This document shows positions 1-5,521 of a stretch of DNA of 7,095 nt, in pieces. Each line of letters starts with the position of its first letter. Position 1 is the stretch's first letter. Where the stretch lies: contig DFIX01000003.1 in NCBI GenBank assembly GCA_002371495.1, positions 1-7,095 of the forward strand, read 5' to 3'. The position numbers and the translations under genes are program-made. This DNA is from Eggerthellaceae bacterium UBA3686. GTDB taxonomy: Bacteria; Actinomycetota; Coriobacteriia; Coriobacteriales; Eggerthellaceae. Below the pieces are notes generated by a model. The model was not told where the DNA came from. It worked only from the letters and a program-made list of their open reading frames with translations, and ran no database searches.

Positions 1-3
1 TCC

Positions 4-31
4 GATGCTAGCCCCTTCGGGGCGGAGCATC
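4..31. other. Strong hairpin at the window edge
   Basis: A near-perfect inverted repeat: GATGCT (4-9) pairs with AGCATC (26-31), and GCCCC (11-15) pairs with GGGGC (19-23) around a TTC loop. That gives 11 base pairs with a one-by-two internal loop. On the + strand no T-run follows, so it is not a typical intrinsic terminator in that direction. On the - strand the downstream side lies outside the window. It may be a terminator for a gene beyond the left edge or a simple 3' structure. The pairing is seen directly; the function is open. Confidence 0.45.
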
Positions 32-65
32 AAACGAAATCCGATTAAGGCCGATTAGAACTGTA

Positions 66-381
66 ATGGGCTGGAACCACGCGCTGTGCGGTAGTCTGGA
101 AATGTACGAATCGCAACAGCAGGTGCCGCCTTGGGTCTCGACTCTGGACGAATCGGAACTGCCAAGCGGCTTCTCGGTCGTGCGGGCCGGCAACATCGAG
201 GACGTTGCAACCTGTCGGGGGGGTCGACATCCCCTATGAAGAGGGCTTCACTTACCGCGTGGCCGTGGATGGCTTTATCGTGTCTGACAACGTGACCGCC
301 ACCGCCGAGAACATCAATGCCGGGTTCACCTACAGCGACAACAATCCCGTGAAGCTGACCTTCACCCTCGCTGCGCAATAA
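66..381 (+). pseudogene. Broken 3' part of an unknown gene, frame split at a G7 run
   Basis: Two coding-looking stretches in different frames abut at a run of seven G (217-223). From ATG 66 one frame reads MGWNHALCGSLEMYESQQQ and continues to a TGA at 237-239. From the G-run the neighbouring frame reads VDIPYEEGFTYRVAVDGF and onward to TAA 379-381, ending in TLAAQ. Removing one G would join them into about 104 residues. Both halves have strong G/C third positions, as expected for real codons in this genome. The second half, rich in T, V, N, Y and F, resembles the beta-strand pattern of a surface or secreted protein, but I recognise no family. No convincing Shine-Dalgarno precedes ATG 66, so this may be the remnant of a larger gene. 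Alternatives are a sequencing error in the homopolymer, a phase-variable tract, or two unrelated fragments. Confidence 0.35.
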
Positions 382-478
382 CCGTCTGGCATGGGTGCTC
401 GCCCGTGCGCATGTTGTCGGTCGAGAACAAAACGATCCTTTTGATTCGAGCGCCTGCTTACCTCGAACGCGGTTTCCC

Positions 479-508
479 TTGCAATACCGATGATGTATTC
501 GATATATT
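479..508 (+). promoter_or_regulatory. Likely sigma70-type promoter of the HxlR gene
   Basis: TTGCAA (479-484) as -35 and TATATT (503-508) as -10 are separated by 18 nt, in an AT-rich patch that stands out from its GC-rich surroundings. The predicted start near 515 leaves a leader of about 58 nt. Upstream, TTCGAG (445-450) and CTCGAA (462-467) form a 6-bp inverted repeat with an 11-nt gap that could be an operator. A short CAAAA/TTTTG repeat lies at 428-443. The gap 382-478 shows nothing else. Confidence 0.5.
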
Positions 509-572
509 ATCTGTAACAAATTAGCCATTGAAGCACTTAGGCGGACTCTTTGCGGCGGCGGGGAGGAACACA

Positions 573-938
573 ATGGAAATGGATTTGCGGCTCAACATAG
601 TCAAAGATTGCCCGTGTCTCGATCCCTGCCCTGCGGATGCGATGTTTCGTCATATCGGCGGCAAATGGAAGATCAAGGTGCTATGCACGCTCCACTACAA
701 TGAAACGCTGCGCTATAGCGACATTAAGCGCCTGGTGACCGGGATAAGTCCTACGATGCTAGCGAACTCGTTGCGCGAACTCGAGGAGAGCGGGCTCGTG
801 GCGCGCGAGATTCAGGATACCATGCCAGTGCGCGTTGACTATTCGCTTACCGATGCCGGACGCAGCCTCATTCCCATCCTTGACGACTTGAAGCTCTGGA
901 TGGTGGCTCACGAACCCGACTTGTATCACGAGCTGTGA
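573..938 (+). CDS. HxlR-family winged-helix transcriptional regulator
   Basis: A 121-residue protein that matches the HxlR/DUF24 family over its whole length. It carries the family signature C-P near residue 19, then IGGKWKI (28-34), a winged helix with GISPTMLANSLRELEESGLV (57-76), and a wing ending in RVDYSLTDAGRSL (87-99). It is a cytoplasmic DNA-binding protein; family members bind as dimers to short inverted repeats and often sense redox or electrophile stress through an N-terminal cysteine. This copy has three cysteines close together, C13, C15 and C19 (CPCX3CP), plus C38. The start at 573 is chosen because GGGAGGA (561-567) lies at normal spacing; an in-frame ATG at 528 has no such site. 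It sits 153 nt upstream of dmsA in the same direction, so it is the obvious candidate regulator of the reductase operon, though that link is inferred. Confidence 0.88.
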   Translation: MEMDLRLNIVKDCPCLDPCPADAMFRHIGGKWKIKVLCTLHYNETLRYSDIKRLVTGISPTMLANSLRELEESGLVAREIQDTMPVRVDYSLTDAGRSLIPILDDLKLWMVAHEPDLYHEL

Positions 939-966
939 CTCTCTTTGTGGACTGAACTCGCTTTCG

Positions 967-997
967 CGGTTTTGACTTGCTACGTAAAACCGTAGCA
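967..997 (+). promoter_or_regulatory. Overlapping inverted repeats upstream of dmsA, candidate operator
   Basis: Two perfect 7-bp inverted repeats share bases. CGGTTTT (967-973) pairs with AAAACCG (986-992), and TGCTACG (978-984) pairs with CGTAGCA (991-997) across a TAAAAC spacer. As DNA, the second is a good candidate binding site for a dimeric regulator such as the adjacent HxlR protein. As RNA, the two stems cannot form together. A TTGACT hexamer (972-977) lies within the element but has no good -10 at the right distance. The repeats are seen directly; the role is inferred. Confidence 0.4.
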
Positions 998-1033
998 CAT
1001 CCACTATTACTGCGTTATTGCCAAACGCCAACG

Positions 1034-1085
1034 CCTCTTTCATCATTGTAAGTACGGAATTTATAACGACTACTAATGAAAGAGG
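1034..1085 (+). promoter_or_regulatory. Inverted repeat whose right arm covers the dmsA Shine-Dalgarno
   Basis: CCTCTTTCAT (1034-1043) and ATGAAAGAGG (1076-1085) are perfect 10-bp arms 32 nt apart. The right arm contains the AAAGAGG ribosome-binding sequence of dmsA (start 1092). If the transcript begins upstream of 1034, the arms can pair and hide the Shine-Dalgarno. If it begins after the TATAAC at 1062-1067, the left arm is not in the RNA and the repeat would act only at DNA level, as a regulator site flanking the promoter. Confidence 0.4.
1062..1067 (+). promoter_or_regulatory. Candidate -10 element for dmsABC
   Basis: TATAAC matches the -10 consensus at five of six bases and would start the message near 1074, leaving a short leader of about 18 nt with the Shine-Dalgarno intact. 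The -35 at the expected distance (TTCATC, 1039-1044) is poor, which would fit an activator-dependent promoter. An alternative is TTGCCA (1018-1023) with CATCAT (1041-1046) at 17-nt spacing. The choice cannot be made from sequence alone. Confidence 0.3.
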
Positions 1086-1091
1086 GAGTAT

Positions 1092-3506
1092 ATGTCAAAG
1101 ACCGATTTGACACGGCGGACCTTCCTGAAGGCAACGGGTGCGGTCGGCGCTGCTGCCGCAGTTGGGGTGGGCGCGTGTTCCGTAGCGCCTCAAGCGTCTG
1201 GTGCCGTCGGGCAAGCGCTTGCAGACGAGGGCTCCGACGAGCGCATCGTGTGGTCCCATTGCCACGTGAACTGCGGTGGGGCGTGCGTGCTGCGTTTCCA
1301 CATGGTTGGGGACACCATCAAATACGTGGAGTCCGACAACACGGGCAGTGCAGAATTCGGTGACATCCAGATGCGCGCGTGCCTGCGCGGGCGTTCGATC
1401 CGACGTTGGCTCGACCATCCGGACCGCTTGAACTACCCGCTGAAGCGCCGTGAGGGCACCAAGCGCGGTGAGGGCGTCTACGATCAGATCACGTGGGACG
1501 AGGCGCTCGATACCATCGCAAGCGAGTTCACGCGCATCAAGGAGACCTACGGTAACGAGGCGATTTTCATCCAGGAATGCTCGGGCGTCGAGCAGAACAT
1601 CATGATGAACAACCCGTTCTTCCGCCTGTTCAATCTTCTGGGCGGCGAGGTCACGCGCTACGGCAACTACTCCAACTGCGCGATCAACTTCGGGTCGAAC
1701 CCGTTCACCTACGGTGACAGCTGGGGTCGTCGCTCGTTTAAGTCGCTACAGAATAATCAGCTCGTAGTGCTGTTCGGAGACTCGGTCATGGATATGCGTA
1801 TGGGCGGTGACGGTGCCGGTTACGACCTGAACGTCGCCATGGAGAAGCAGAATGTGCGCGTCATCATGATCGACCCGCGCCGCAACGAGGTCGCCACCAA
1901 CAAGGGCGCCGAGTGGATTCCCATCCGCCCCGGCACCGACGCGGCGCTCGTGGCCGGTATCGCACACGAACTCGAGGAGCTGGGCCTTACCGACCGCGAG
2001 TTCCTGAAGAAGTACTGCGTGGGCTACACCGAAGACACGCTGCCGAAGGGCGCGCCGAAGAACTCGTCGTATTACGCCTACATCATGGGCAAGGGCTACG
2101 ACATGGTCGAGAAGACTCCTGCCTGGGCCGCCGGGATAACCGGCATCCCCGAGGTTCGCATCAAACAGCTTGCCAAGGAAATCGGCGAGGCGAAACCGCT
2201 GTTCGTCGCACAGGGTTGGGGCATGCAACGTCATGCCAACGGCGATTTCGCGGCGCGCGCCGTCATGCTGCTGCCGCAGTTGGTAGGCCAAGTGGGCAAG
2301 CCCGGCACCAACGCAGGCACCCACGAGGGCAATGCGGGTTTCCCTCTGTCCTCGTTGCCGACCGGTGACAATCCCATACAGGCTCAGTTTCCCAACTACT
2401 TGTGGCCCGAGGCCATCAAGGACGGTCCGGCGCTCACCGCCAAGAAGGATGGCATCATGGGCGCGGATGCGTTGCCCGCATCCATCAAGTTCCTCGTGAA
2501 CTATGGCAACAACATGCCAGCAGGTCAGAATGGCGATATCAATTACACGGCCGAGATCCTGCGCGACGATAGCCTGTGTGAGTTCATCCTATGCTACGAC
2601 GTGATGATGACGCCTTCGGCGAAGTTCGCCGACATCATTCTGCCCGATCTGACGCCTCAAGAGACCTATTCGCTTTCAGCCGCCGGCGAGATGAACGACA
2701 GCTTGGGTATCTGGTTCGGCCAGCCCATCCGCGAACCGCTGTATGAGCGCCGCGAAGTGTACGAGGTGTGCGGCGAACTGGCCAAGCGCCTAGGAGTCTA
2801 CGAAGAGTACTCCGAGGGTGGCATGACACGCGAGGACTGGTGTCGCAAGCTTTACGATGAACTGCGCGAACAGGTCGACGGCCTTCCCACCTACGACGAG
2901 GGCGTGGCGATGGGCATGTACAAGCGCAAGGTCGACATCGACGCGAGCACCGATCCGTTCATCGAGGATCCCGAGAAGAATCCGCTTGCGACCGAAACGG
3001 GCAAAATCCAGGTGTACTCGCCCGAACTGGCGAAGCTGGCAAAGGAGTGGGAGCTGCCCGAGGGCGACGCCATCGTGCCGATTCCCGCGTACGTTGCCGG
3101 CTTCGAAGGCGCGGGAACCCAGACCGACGAGCGTCCGCTGCAGCTGTTCTCGTTCCACTACCGCGCCCACACGCACTCGACCTACGCCAACAATGAGGTC
3201 ATTCAGAAGAGCGCGACGCATCAGCTGTGGATCAATCCCGCCGACGCCGAGCCGCGCGGGATCGCCGACGGCGATACGGTGAGCGTGGTCACGGACCGTG
3301 GCGAGGTGCGCATCCTGGCCAAGGTGACCAACCGCATCGTGCCTGGTGCCGTTGCGCTACCCGAGGGCGGTTGGTACGACCCTGACCCGAACGGCATCGA
3401 CAAGGGAGGTTGCATCAATACGCTCGTCAGCCGTCATGTCAATCCTGTCTCTAAGGGAACTGGCCAGCAGAGCAGCATCTGCGAAGTCAAGAAAGTAGGT
3501 GCGTAA
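1092..3506 (+). CDS. dmsA: DmsA-type molybdopterin oxidoreductase, Tat-exported catalytic subunit
   Basis: An 804-residue protein, close to the length of E. coli DmsA. It should reduce an S- or N-oxide-type acceptor at a Mo-bis(PGD) centre; the true substrate cannot be read from sequence because this family has diversified widely. The N-terminus has a twin-arginine signal, RRTFLK (8-13), then a hydrophobic stretch. Either a VGAC lipobox-like site (C29) or ALA|DE (42-44) could be the cleavage site. A [4Fe-4S] site is formed by C57, C61, C65 and C97 (CX3CX3CX31C), followed by ACLRGRSIRRW as in DmsA. YGNYSNC (190-196) places Ser194 as the likely Mo ligand. GWGMQRHANG (375-384) belongs to the central domain, and the C-terminal molybdopterin-dinucleotide-binding domain runs from about 683 (LQLFSFHYR, then DKGGCINTL). 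AAAGAGG gives the start. dmsB follows 3 nt after the stop. No DmsD/TorD chaperone gene is in the window. Confidence 0.93.
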   Translation: MSKTDLTRRTFLKATGAVGAAAAVGVGACSVAPQASGAVGQALADEGSDERIVWSHCHVNCGGACVLRFHMVGDTIKYVESDNTGSAEFGDIQMRACLRGRSIRRWLDHPDRLNYPLKRREGTKRGEGVYDQITWDEALDTIASEFTRIKETYGNEAIFIQECSGVEQNIMMNNPFFRLFNLLGGEVTRYGNYSNCAINFGSNPFTYGDSWGRRSFKSLQNNQLVVLFGDSVMDMRMGGDGAGYDLNVAMEKQNVRVIMIDPRRNEVATNKGAEWIPIRPGTDAALVAGIAHELEELGLTDREFLKKYCVGYTEDTLPKGAPKNSSYYAYIMGKGYDMVEKTPAWAAGITGIPEVRIKQLAKEIGEAKPLFVAQGWGMQRHANGDFAARAVMLLPQLVGQVGKPGTNAGTHEGNAGFPLSSLPTGDNPIQAQFPNYLWPEAIKDGPALTAKKDGIMGADALPASIKFLVNYGNNMPAGQNGDINYTAEILRDDSLCEFILCYDVMMTPSAKFADIILPDLTPQETYSLSAAGEMNDSLGIWFGQPIREPLYERREVYEVCGELAKRLGVYEEYSEGGMTREDWCRKLYDELREQVDGLPTYDEGVAMGMYKRKVDIDASTDPFIEDPEKNPLATETGKIQVYSPELAKLAKEWELPEGDAIVPIPAYVAGFEGAGTQTDERPLQLFSFHYRAHTHSTYANNEVIQKSATHQLWINPADAEPRGIADGDTVSVVTDRGEVRILAKVTNRIVPGAVALPEGGWYDPDPNGIDKGGCINTLVSRHVNPVSKGTGQQSSICEVKKVGA

Positions 3507-3509
3507 ATC

Positions 3510-4127
3510 ATGACCCAGTACGGATTCTTCTACGACGCCACGCGTTGCACGGGATGCAAGACGTGCGAGCTGGCGTGCAAGGACTACAAGGATTTGCCGG
3601 TCGATTTCTCGTTCCGTCATGTGTACGAGGTCGAGGGCGGCAGCTGGCAACAAGACGATGCCGGCTTCTGGACGACCGATTCCTACACATACTACCTGTC
3701 GATGTCGTGCAACCATTGCGACGAACCTGCCTGCACGCACGCGTGCCCGACTGGCGCCATGCACAAGGATACCGATACCGGTATCGTCTCGGTTGACGAG
3801 GCGAAGTGCATTGGTTGTGGCTACTGTGCGATGGCGTGCCCCTACGACGCACCGACGGTATCGAAGGAAATTGGCCATTCCGCGAAGTGCAACGGGTGCG
3901 CCGAGCGCGTAGCTGCCGGCATGCAGCCCATCTGCGTCGAGGCGTGCTCGGGACGTGCGCTGTTCTTCGCGCCGATAGACGAACTGCCTTCCGGCGAGGG
4001 GCGTGCCGATATTGCACCGTTGCCCGCGGAGGATTTCACGGGTCCCAACCTGTACCTGAAGAAATGCGTGAGCATGCAGCCGGTTGCGACCGACGTGGCG
4101 ATTTCTAACATCTTGGAGGTGATGTAA
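3510..4127 (+). CDS. dmsB: DmsB-type four-cluster iron-sulfur electron-transfer subunit
   Basis: A 205-residue ferredoxin-like protein with sixteen cysteines in four groups: C13/16/19/23 (CX2CX2CX3C), C67/70/75/79 (CX2CX4CX3C), C100/103/106/110 (CX2CX2CX3C) and C127/130/142/146 (CX2CX11CX3C). This is the DmsB/NrfC-like pattern binding four [4Fe-4S] clusters. All cluster positions are cysteine, so there is no sign of the tryptophan substitution that yields a [3Fe-4S] cluster in NarH. It relays electrons from the membrane anchor to the catalytic subunit and, lacking its own signal, should be carried out by the Tat system with DmsA. It starts 3 nt after the dmsA stop; AGGTG (3497-3501) lies 8 nt upstream. 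Its stop is separated by a single base from the next start, indicating tight co-translation. Length and order match the family. Confidence 0.93.
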   Translation: MTQYGFFYDATRCTGCKTCELACKDYKDLPVDFSFRHVYEVEGGSWQQDDAGFWTTDSYTYYLSMSCNHCDEPACTHACPTGAMHKDTDTGIVSVDEAKCIGCGYCAMACPYDAPTVSKEIGHSAKCNGCAERVAAGMQPICVEACSGRALFFAPIDELPSGEGRADIAPLPAEDFTGPNLYLKKCVSMQPVATDVAISNILEVM

Positions 4128-4128
4128 C

Positions 4129-4989
4129 ATGGCAACGGCATTCCACGAACTGCCCCTGGCGCTCTTCACGACGTTGGCGTCTATTGGCGCAGGTGCGTTC
4201 ATTTCGCTCGCCGCGGCGTTTTTCACGGCGAAGTTTTCCGACGGACAACTAGCGCGCATCGATAAGATGACGCTCGTCCCGGCAATCGTGGTGGTCGTCG
4301 GCTTCATTGCGGCGTTCTTCCATTTGGCCAATCCTATGGCGGCATTCGGCGTGTTCGGCGGGCTGGGACGCTCCCCGATGAGCAACGAGCTGGCCGTGGC
4401 GATGCTGTTCGCCGTGGCTATGGCCACATATGTGATAATGGGGCTTGCCGGCAAGCTCGGCGGCGCTCGCAAGGGCCTTGTCTGCGCGACTGCAGTGCTC
4501 GCTGTGCTGTTTGCCGTGTTCATGGGGCTGGCATACGGCATGGTCACGATCCCGACGTGGTCGACGCCGTGGCCTGTCGCGCAGATGATCGGCTACGCCT
4601 TGCTCGGCGGTGCGGCGATGGGCGCTTGCGTGCTGGCGTTCTCGGATGCGCTCGACGCGGCGGTTGACGGCACGTTCAAGAGTGCGCTTATCGCATTTGC
4701 CGTGATAGGCGCCGTACTGGCCGTTGCAGGTTTGGCGCTCATGTACTCAGGCGCGGGGAGCGTTTCGAACGCTTTCGTAGCCGGCACAGACCTTGCTGCG
4801 GGTGCGTCCGGTGCGTTTTATGTAGCAGTTGCCTGTCTGATTCTCGCATGCGCGGCTGTCATTGCTGCTGCGCTCGGCAAGGGCGGCAATGCGGCATCGG
4901 CGATCGCTGTCATCCTCGCCTTCGCCGGTATCCTTGCCGGACGCTTCGTATTCTACGCGCTGCAAATATCGGTGGGCATATCCTTCTAG
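4129..4989 (+). CDS. dmsC: DmsC-type membrane anchor and quinol-oxidising subunit
   Basis: A 286-residue, very hydrophobic protein with about eight membrane segments (roughly 9-33, 48-68, 85-107, 116-139, 148-171, 183-206, 228-249 and 255-279), the DmsC topology. The N-terminus FHELPLALFT resembles the E. coli DmsC start. FFHLANPMAAF places a histidine at residue 65, the same number as E. coli DmsC His65, a residue implicated there in menaquinol binding. The motif LGRSPMSNE (79-87) and the end GRFVFYALQISVGISF (271-286) also match the family. It anchors DmsAB to the membrane and passes electrons from menaquinol. The start is fixed by an excellent Shine-Dalgarno, GGAGGTGAT (4115-4123), inside the 3' end of dmsB. 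It is the last gene of the operon, followed by two hairpins. Confidence 0.92.
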   Translation: MATAFHELPLALFTTLASIGAGAFISLAAAFFTAKFSDGQLARIDKMTLVPAIVVVVGFIAAFFHLANPMAAFGVFGGLGRSPMSNELAVAMLFAVAMATYVIMGLAGKLGGARKGLVCATAVLAVLFAVFMGLAYGMVTIPTWSTPWPVAQMIGYALLGGAAMGACVLAFSDALDAAVDGTFKSALIAFAVIGAVLAVAGLALMYSGAGSVSNAFVAGTDLAAGASGAFYVAVACLILACAAVIAAALGKGGNAASAIAVILAFAGILAGRFVFYALQISVGISF

Positions 4990-5005
4990 CCAATGCGCTT
5001 GTTTG

Positions 5006-5036
5006 CGGGGAGCGGGGACGGCGATCCCGCTCCCTG
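5006..5036 (+). other. Hairpin in the 3' untranslated region of dmsC
   Basis: GGGAGCGGG (5008-5016) pairs perfectly with CCCGCTCCC (5026-5034). A G-T and a C-G pair extend the stem outward to 11 bp around a 9-nt loop. No T-run follows, so it is more likely an RNA-stabilising structure or a weak terminator than the main stop. It lies 16 nt after the dmsC stop codon. Confidence 0.5.
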
Positions 5037-5103
5037 GTTGCGGGACAGGATTTCGCAACGCCATTTACCTAAGCAGACGATATGTACGCGGTATCGCTTA
5101 GCC

Positions 5104-5144
5104 AGACCCCGAAACCAGATGCGGTTTCGGGGTCTTCGTATCTG
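5104..5144 (+). terminator. Rho-independent terminator of the dmsABC operon
   Basis: AGACCCCGAAACC (5104-5116) pairs perfectly with GGTTTCGGGGTCT (5123-5135), a 13-bp stem around the six-base loop AGATGC. It is followed by the T-rich but interrupted TTCGTATCT. The stem is the strongest in the region and lies 115 nt after the dmsC stop with no gene between. The weak T-tract lowers certainty about efficiency, not about the structure. Confidence 0.75.
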
Positions 5145-5330
5145 CGCGATTGATCTTTAGGCGCAAGAACGCGAACCGCCAGCAGCGACGATTGCCAGCG
5201 CATGCGCCTGGTGCAAAGCGAACATGTATACCCTAAGTTGATAAGAAGTTACTTAATCCTTGAAACTGATTTTGTATGATCCTGTTGTTGGAAATGCTAA
5301 CGTAGCATACAAATGCAATATTTGATACAT
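5145..5330. other. Gene-free spacer with several inverted repeats
   Basis: I see no gene between the dmsC terminator and the first small-RNA promoter. The stretch holds a perfect palindrome GCGCATGCGC (5198-5207), AGGCGCA/TGCGCCT arms (5159-5165 and 5203-5209), and a nested pair: TTTGTATG (5271-5278) with CATACAAA (5306-5313), overlapping ATGCTA-ACG-TAGCAT (5294-5308). Composition shifts from GC-rich to AT-rich at about 5225, which I take as the left border of the acquired module. The nested repeats lie 18 nt before the -35 of small-RNA copy A and could bind a regulator. Confidence 0.4.
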
Positions 5331-5359
5331 TTCACAGCAAAGGAAGCATGTTATATAAA
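5331..5359 (+). promoter_or_regulatory. Promoter of small RNA copy A
   Basis: TTCACA (5331-5336, five of six consensus bases) and TATAAA (5354-5359, five of six) are separated by exactly 17 nt. Start of transcription at +7 from the -10 gives G5366, the first base of the conserved RNA element. The same geometry recurs at copy B, which makes chance unlikely. Confidence 0.6.
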
Positions 5360-5365
5360 AGACCA

Positions 5366-5423
5366 GGTGGCCAGGTAGGGCTACCTCTAAGCGCCGAGGG
5401 CTGATCCCCCGGCATTCTTATTT
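5366..5423 (+). ncRNA. Structured small RNA element, copy A (DUF3800-associated type, inferred)
   Basis: A 48-nt element (5366-5413) nearly identical to copy B at 6146-6192, followed by a T-rich tail. Stem 1 pairs GGTGGC (5366-5371) with GCTACC (5380-5385), including one G-U pair. The linker TCTAAGC leads to stem 2, GCCGAGGG (5393-5400) with CCCCCGGC (5406-5413), loop CTGAT. Stem 2 has an internal A-C mismatch (5397/5409), and the T-tract is interrupted (ATTCTTATTT), so this copy should terminate less well than copy B. It encodes no evident peptide. Its position between a dedicated promoter and the AbiEi-like gene suggests an independent RNA of about 58 nt. DUF3800 genes are known to be accompanied by conserved RNA motifs; which published motif this matches, if any, I cannot tell. 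Confidence 0.6.
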
Positions 5424-5483
5424 GCGGACACTGATGTTCTGAATGTTTTCGCGAATGGAAAAAACGAAACTATTGCAATGATT

Positions 5484-5521
5484 ATGGCACAACAATACCG
5501 GAAATGGTATAGTTGTGCCAT
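5484..5521. promoter_or_regulatory. Large palindromic operator over the AbiEi-like gene start
   Basis: ATGGCACAAC (5484-5493) and GTTGTGCCAT (5512-5521) are perfect 10-bp arms. After one A-A mismatch they continue inward with ATACC (5495-5499) and GGTAT (5506-5510) around a six-base centre. The 38-bp palindrome spans the -10 element and the first two bases of the start codon of the next gene. AbiEi antitoxins are known to repress their own promoters by binding inverted repeats, so this is the likely autoregulatory site. Confidence 0.7.
5505..5513 (+). promoter_or_regulatory. Extended -10 promoter giving a leaderless AbiEi-like message
   Basis: TGGTATAGT is an extended -10 (TGn plus TATAGT). 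Transcription starting 7 nt downstream begins at or next to A5520, the first base of the ATG, so the message would be leaderless. There is no Shine-Dalgarno before this ATG, and leaderless genes are common in actinobacteria. No good -35 is visible, as is usual with extended -10 promoters. Confidence 0.55.

Noticed and set aside
528..572. Upstream ATG for the HxlR protein
   Set aside because: No Shine-Dalgarno precedes it, whereas GGGAGGA lies at correct spacing before ATG 573, and the added residues do not belong to the family.
55..573. Open frame of 172 codons on the - strand over the left end
   Set aside because: Composition is biased to R, P, A and S without domain features. It would overlap the hxlR promoter and start, and runs antisense to the better-supported fragment at 66-381.
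1076..1363. Frame beginning at ATG 1076, possible upstream peptide of dmsA
   Set aside because: It overlaps dmsA in another frame and its start is part of the Shine-Dalgarno region. Its sequence has no domain character.
3357..4547. Long open frame (396 codons) on the - strand
   Set aside because: It lies antisense across the 3' end of dmsA, all of dmsB and part of dmsC, whose products match known families. Its sequence is alanine/arginine-rich, as expected for an antisense frame in GC-rich DNA.
5478..5519. Upstream ATG extending the AbiEi-like protein by 14 residues
   Set aside because: The added codons are the operator palindrome and the -10 element, with no Shine-Dalgarno upstream. The family-like sequence begins after ATG 5520.
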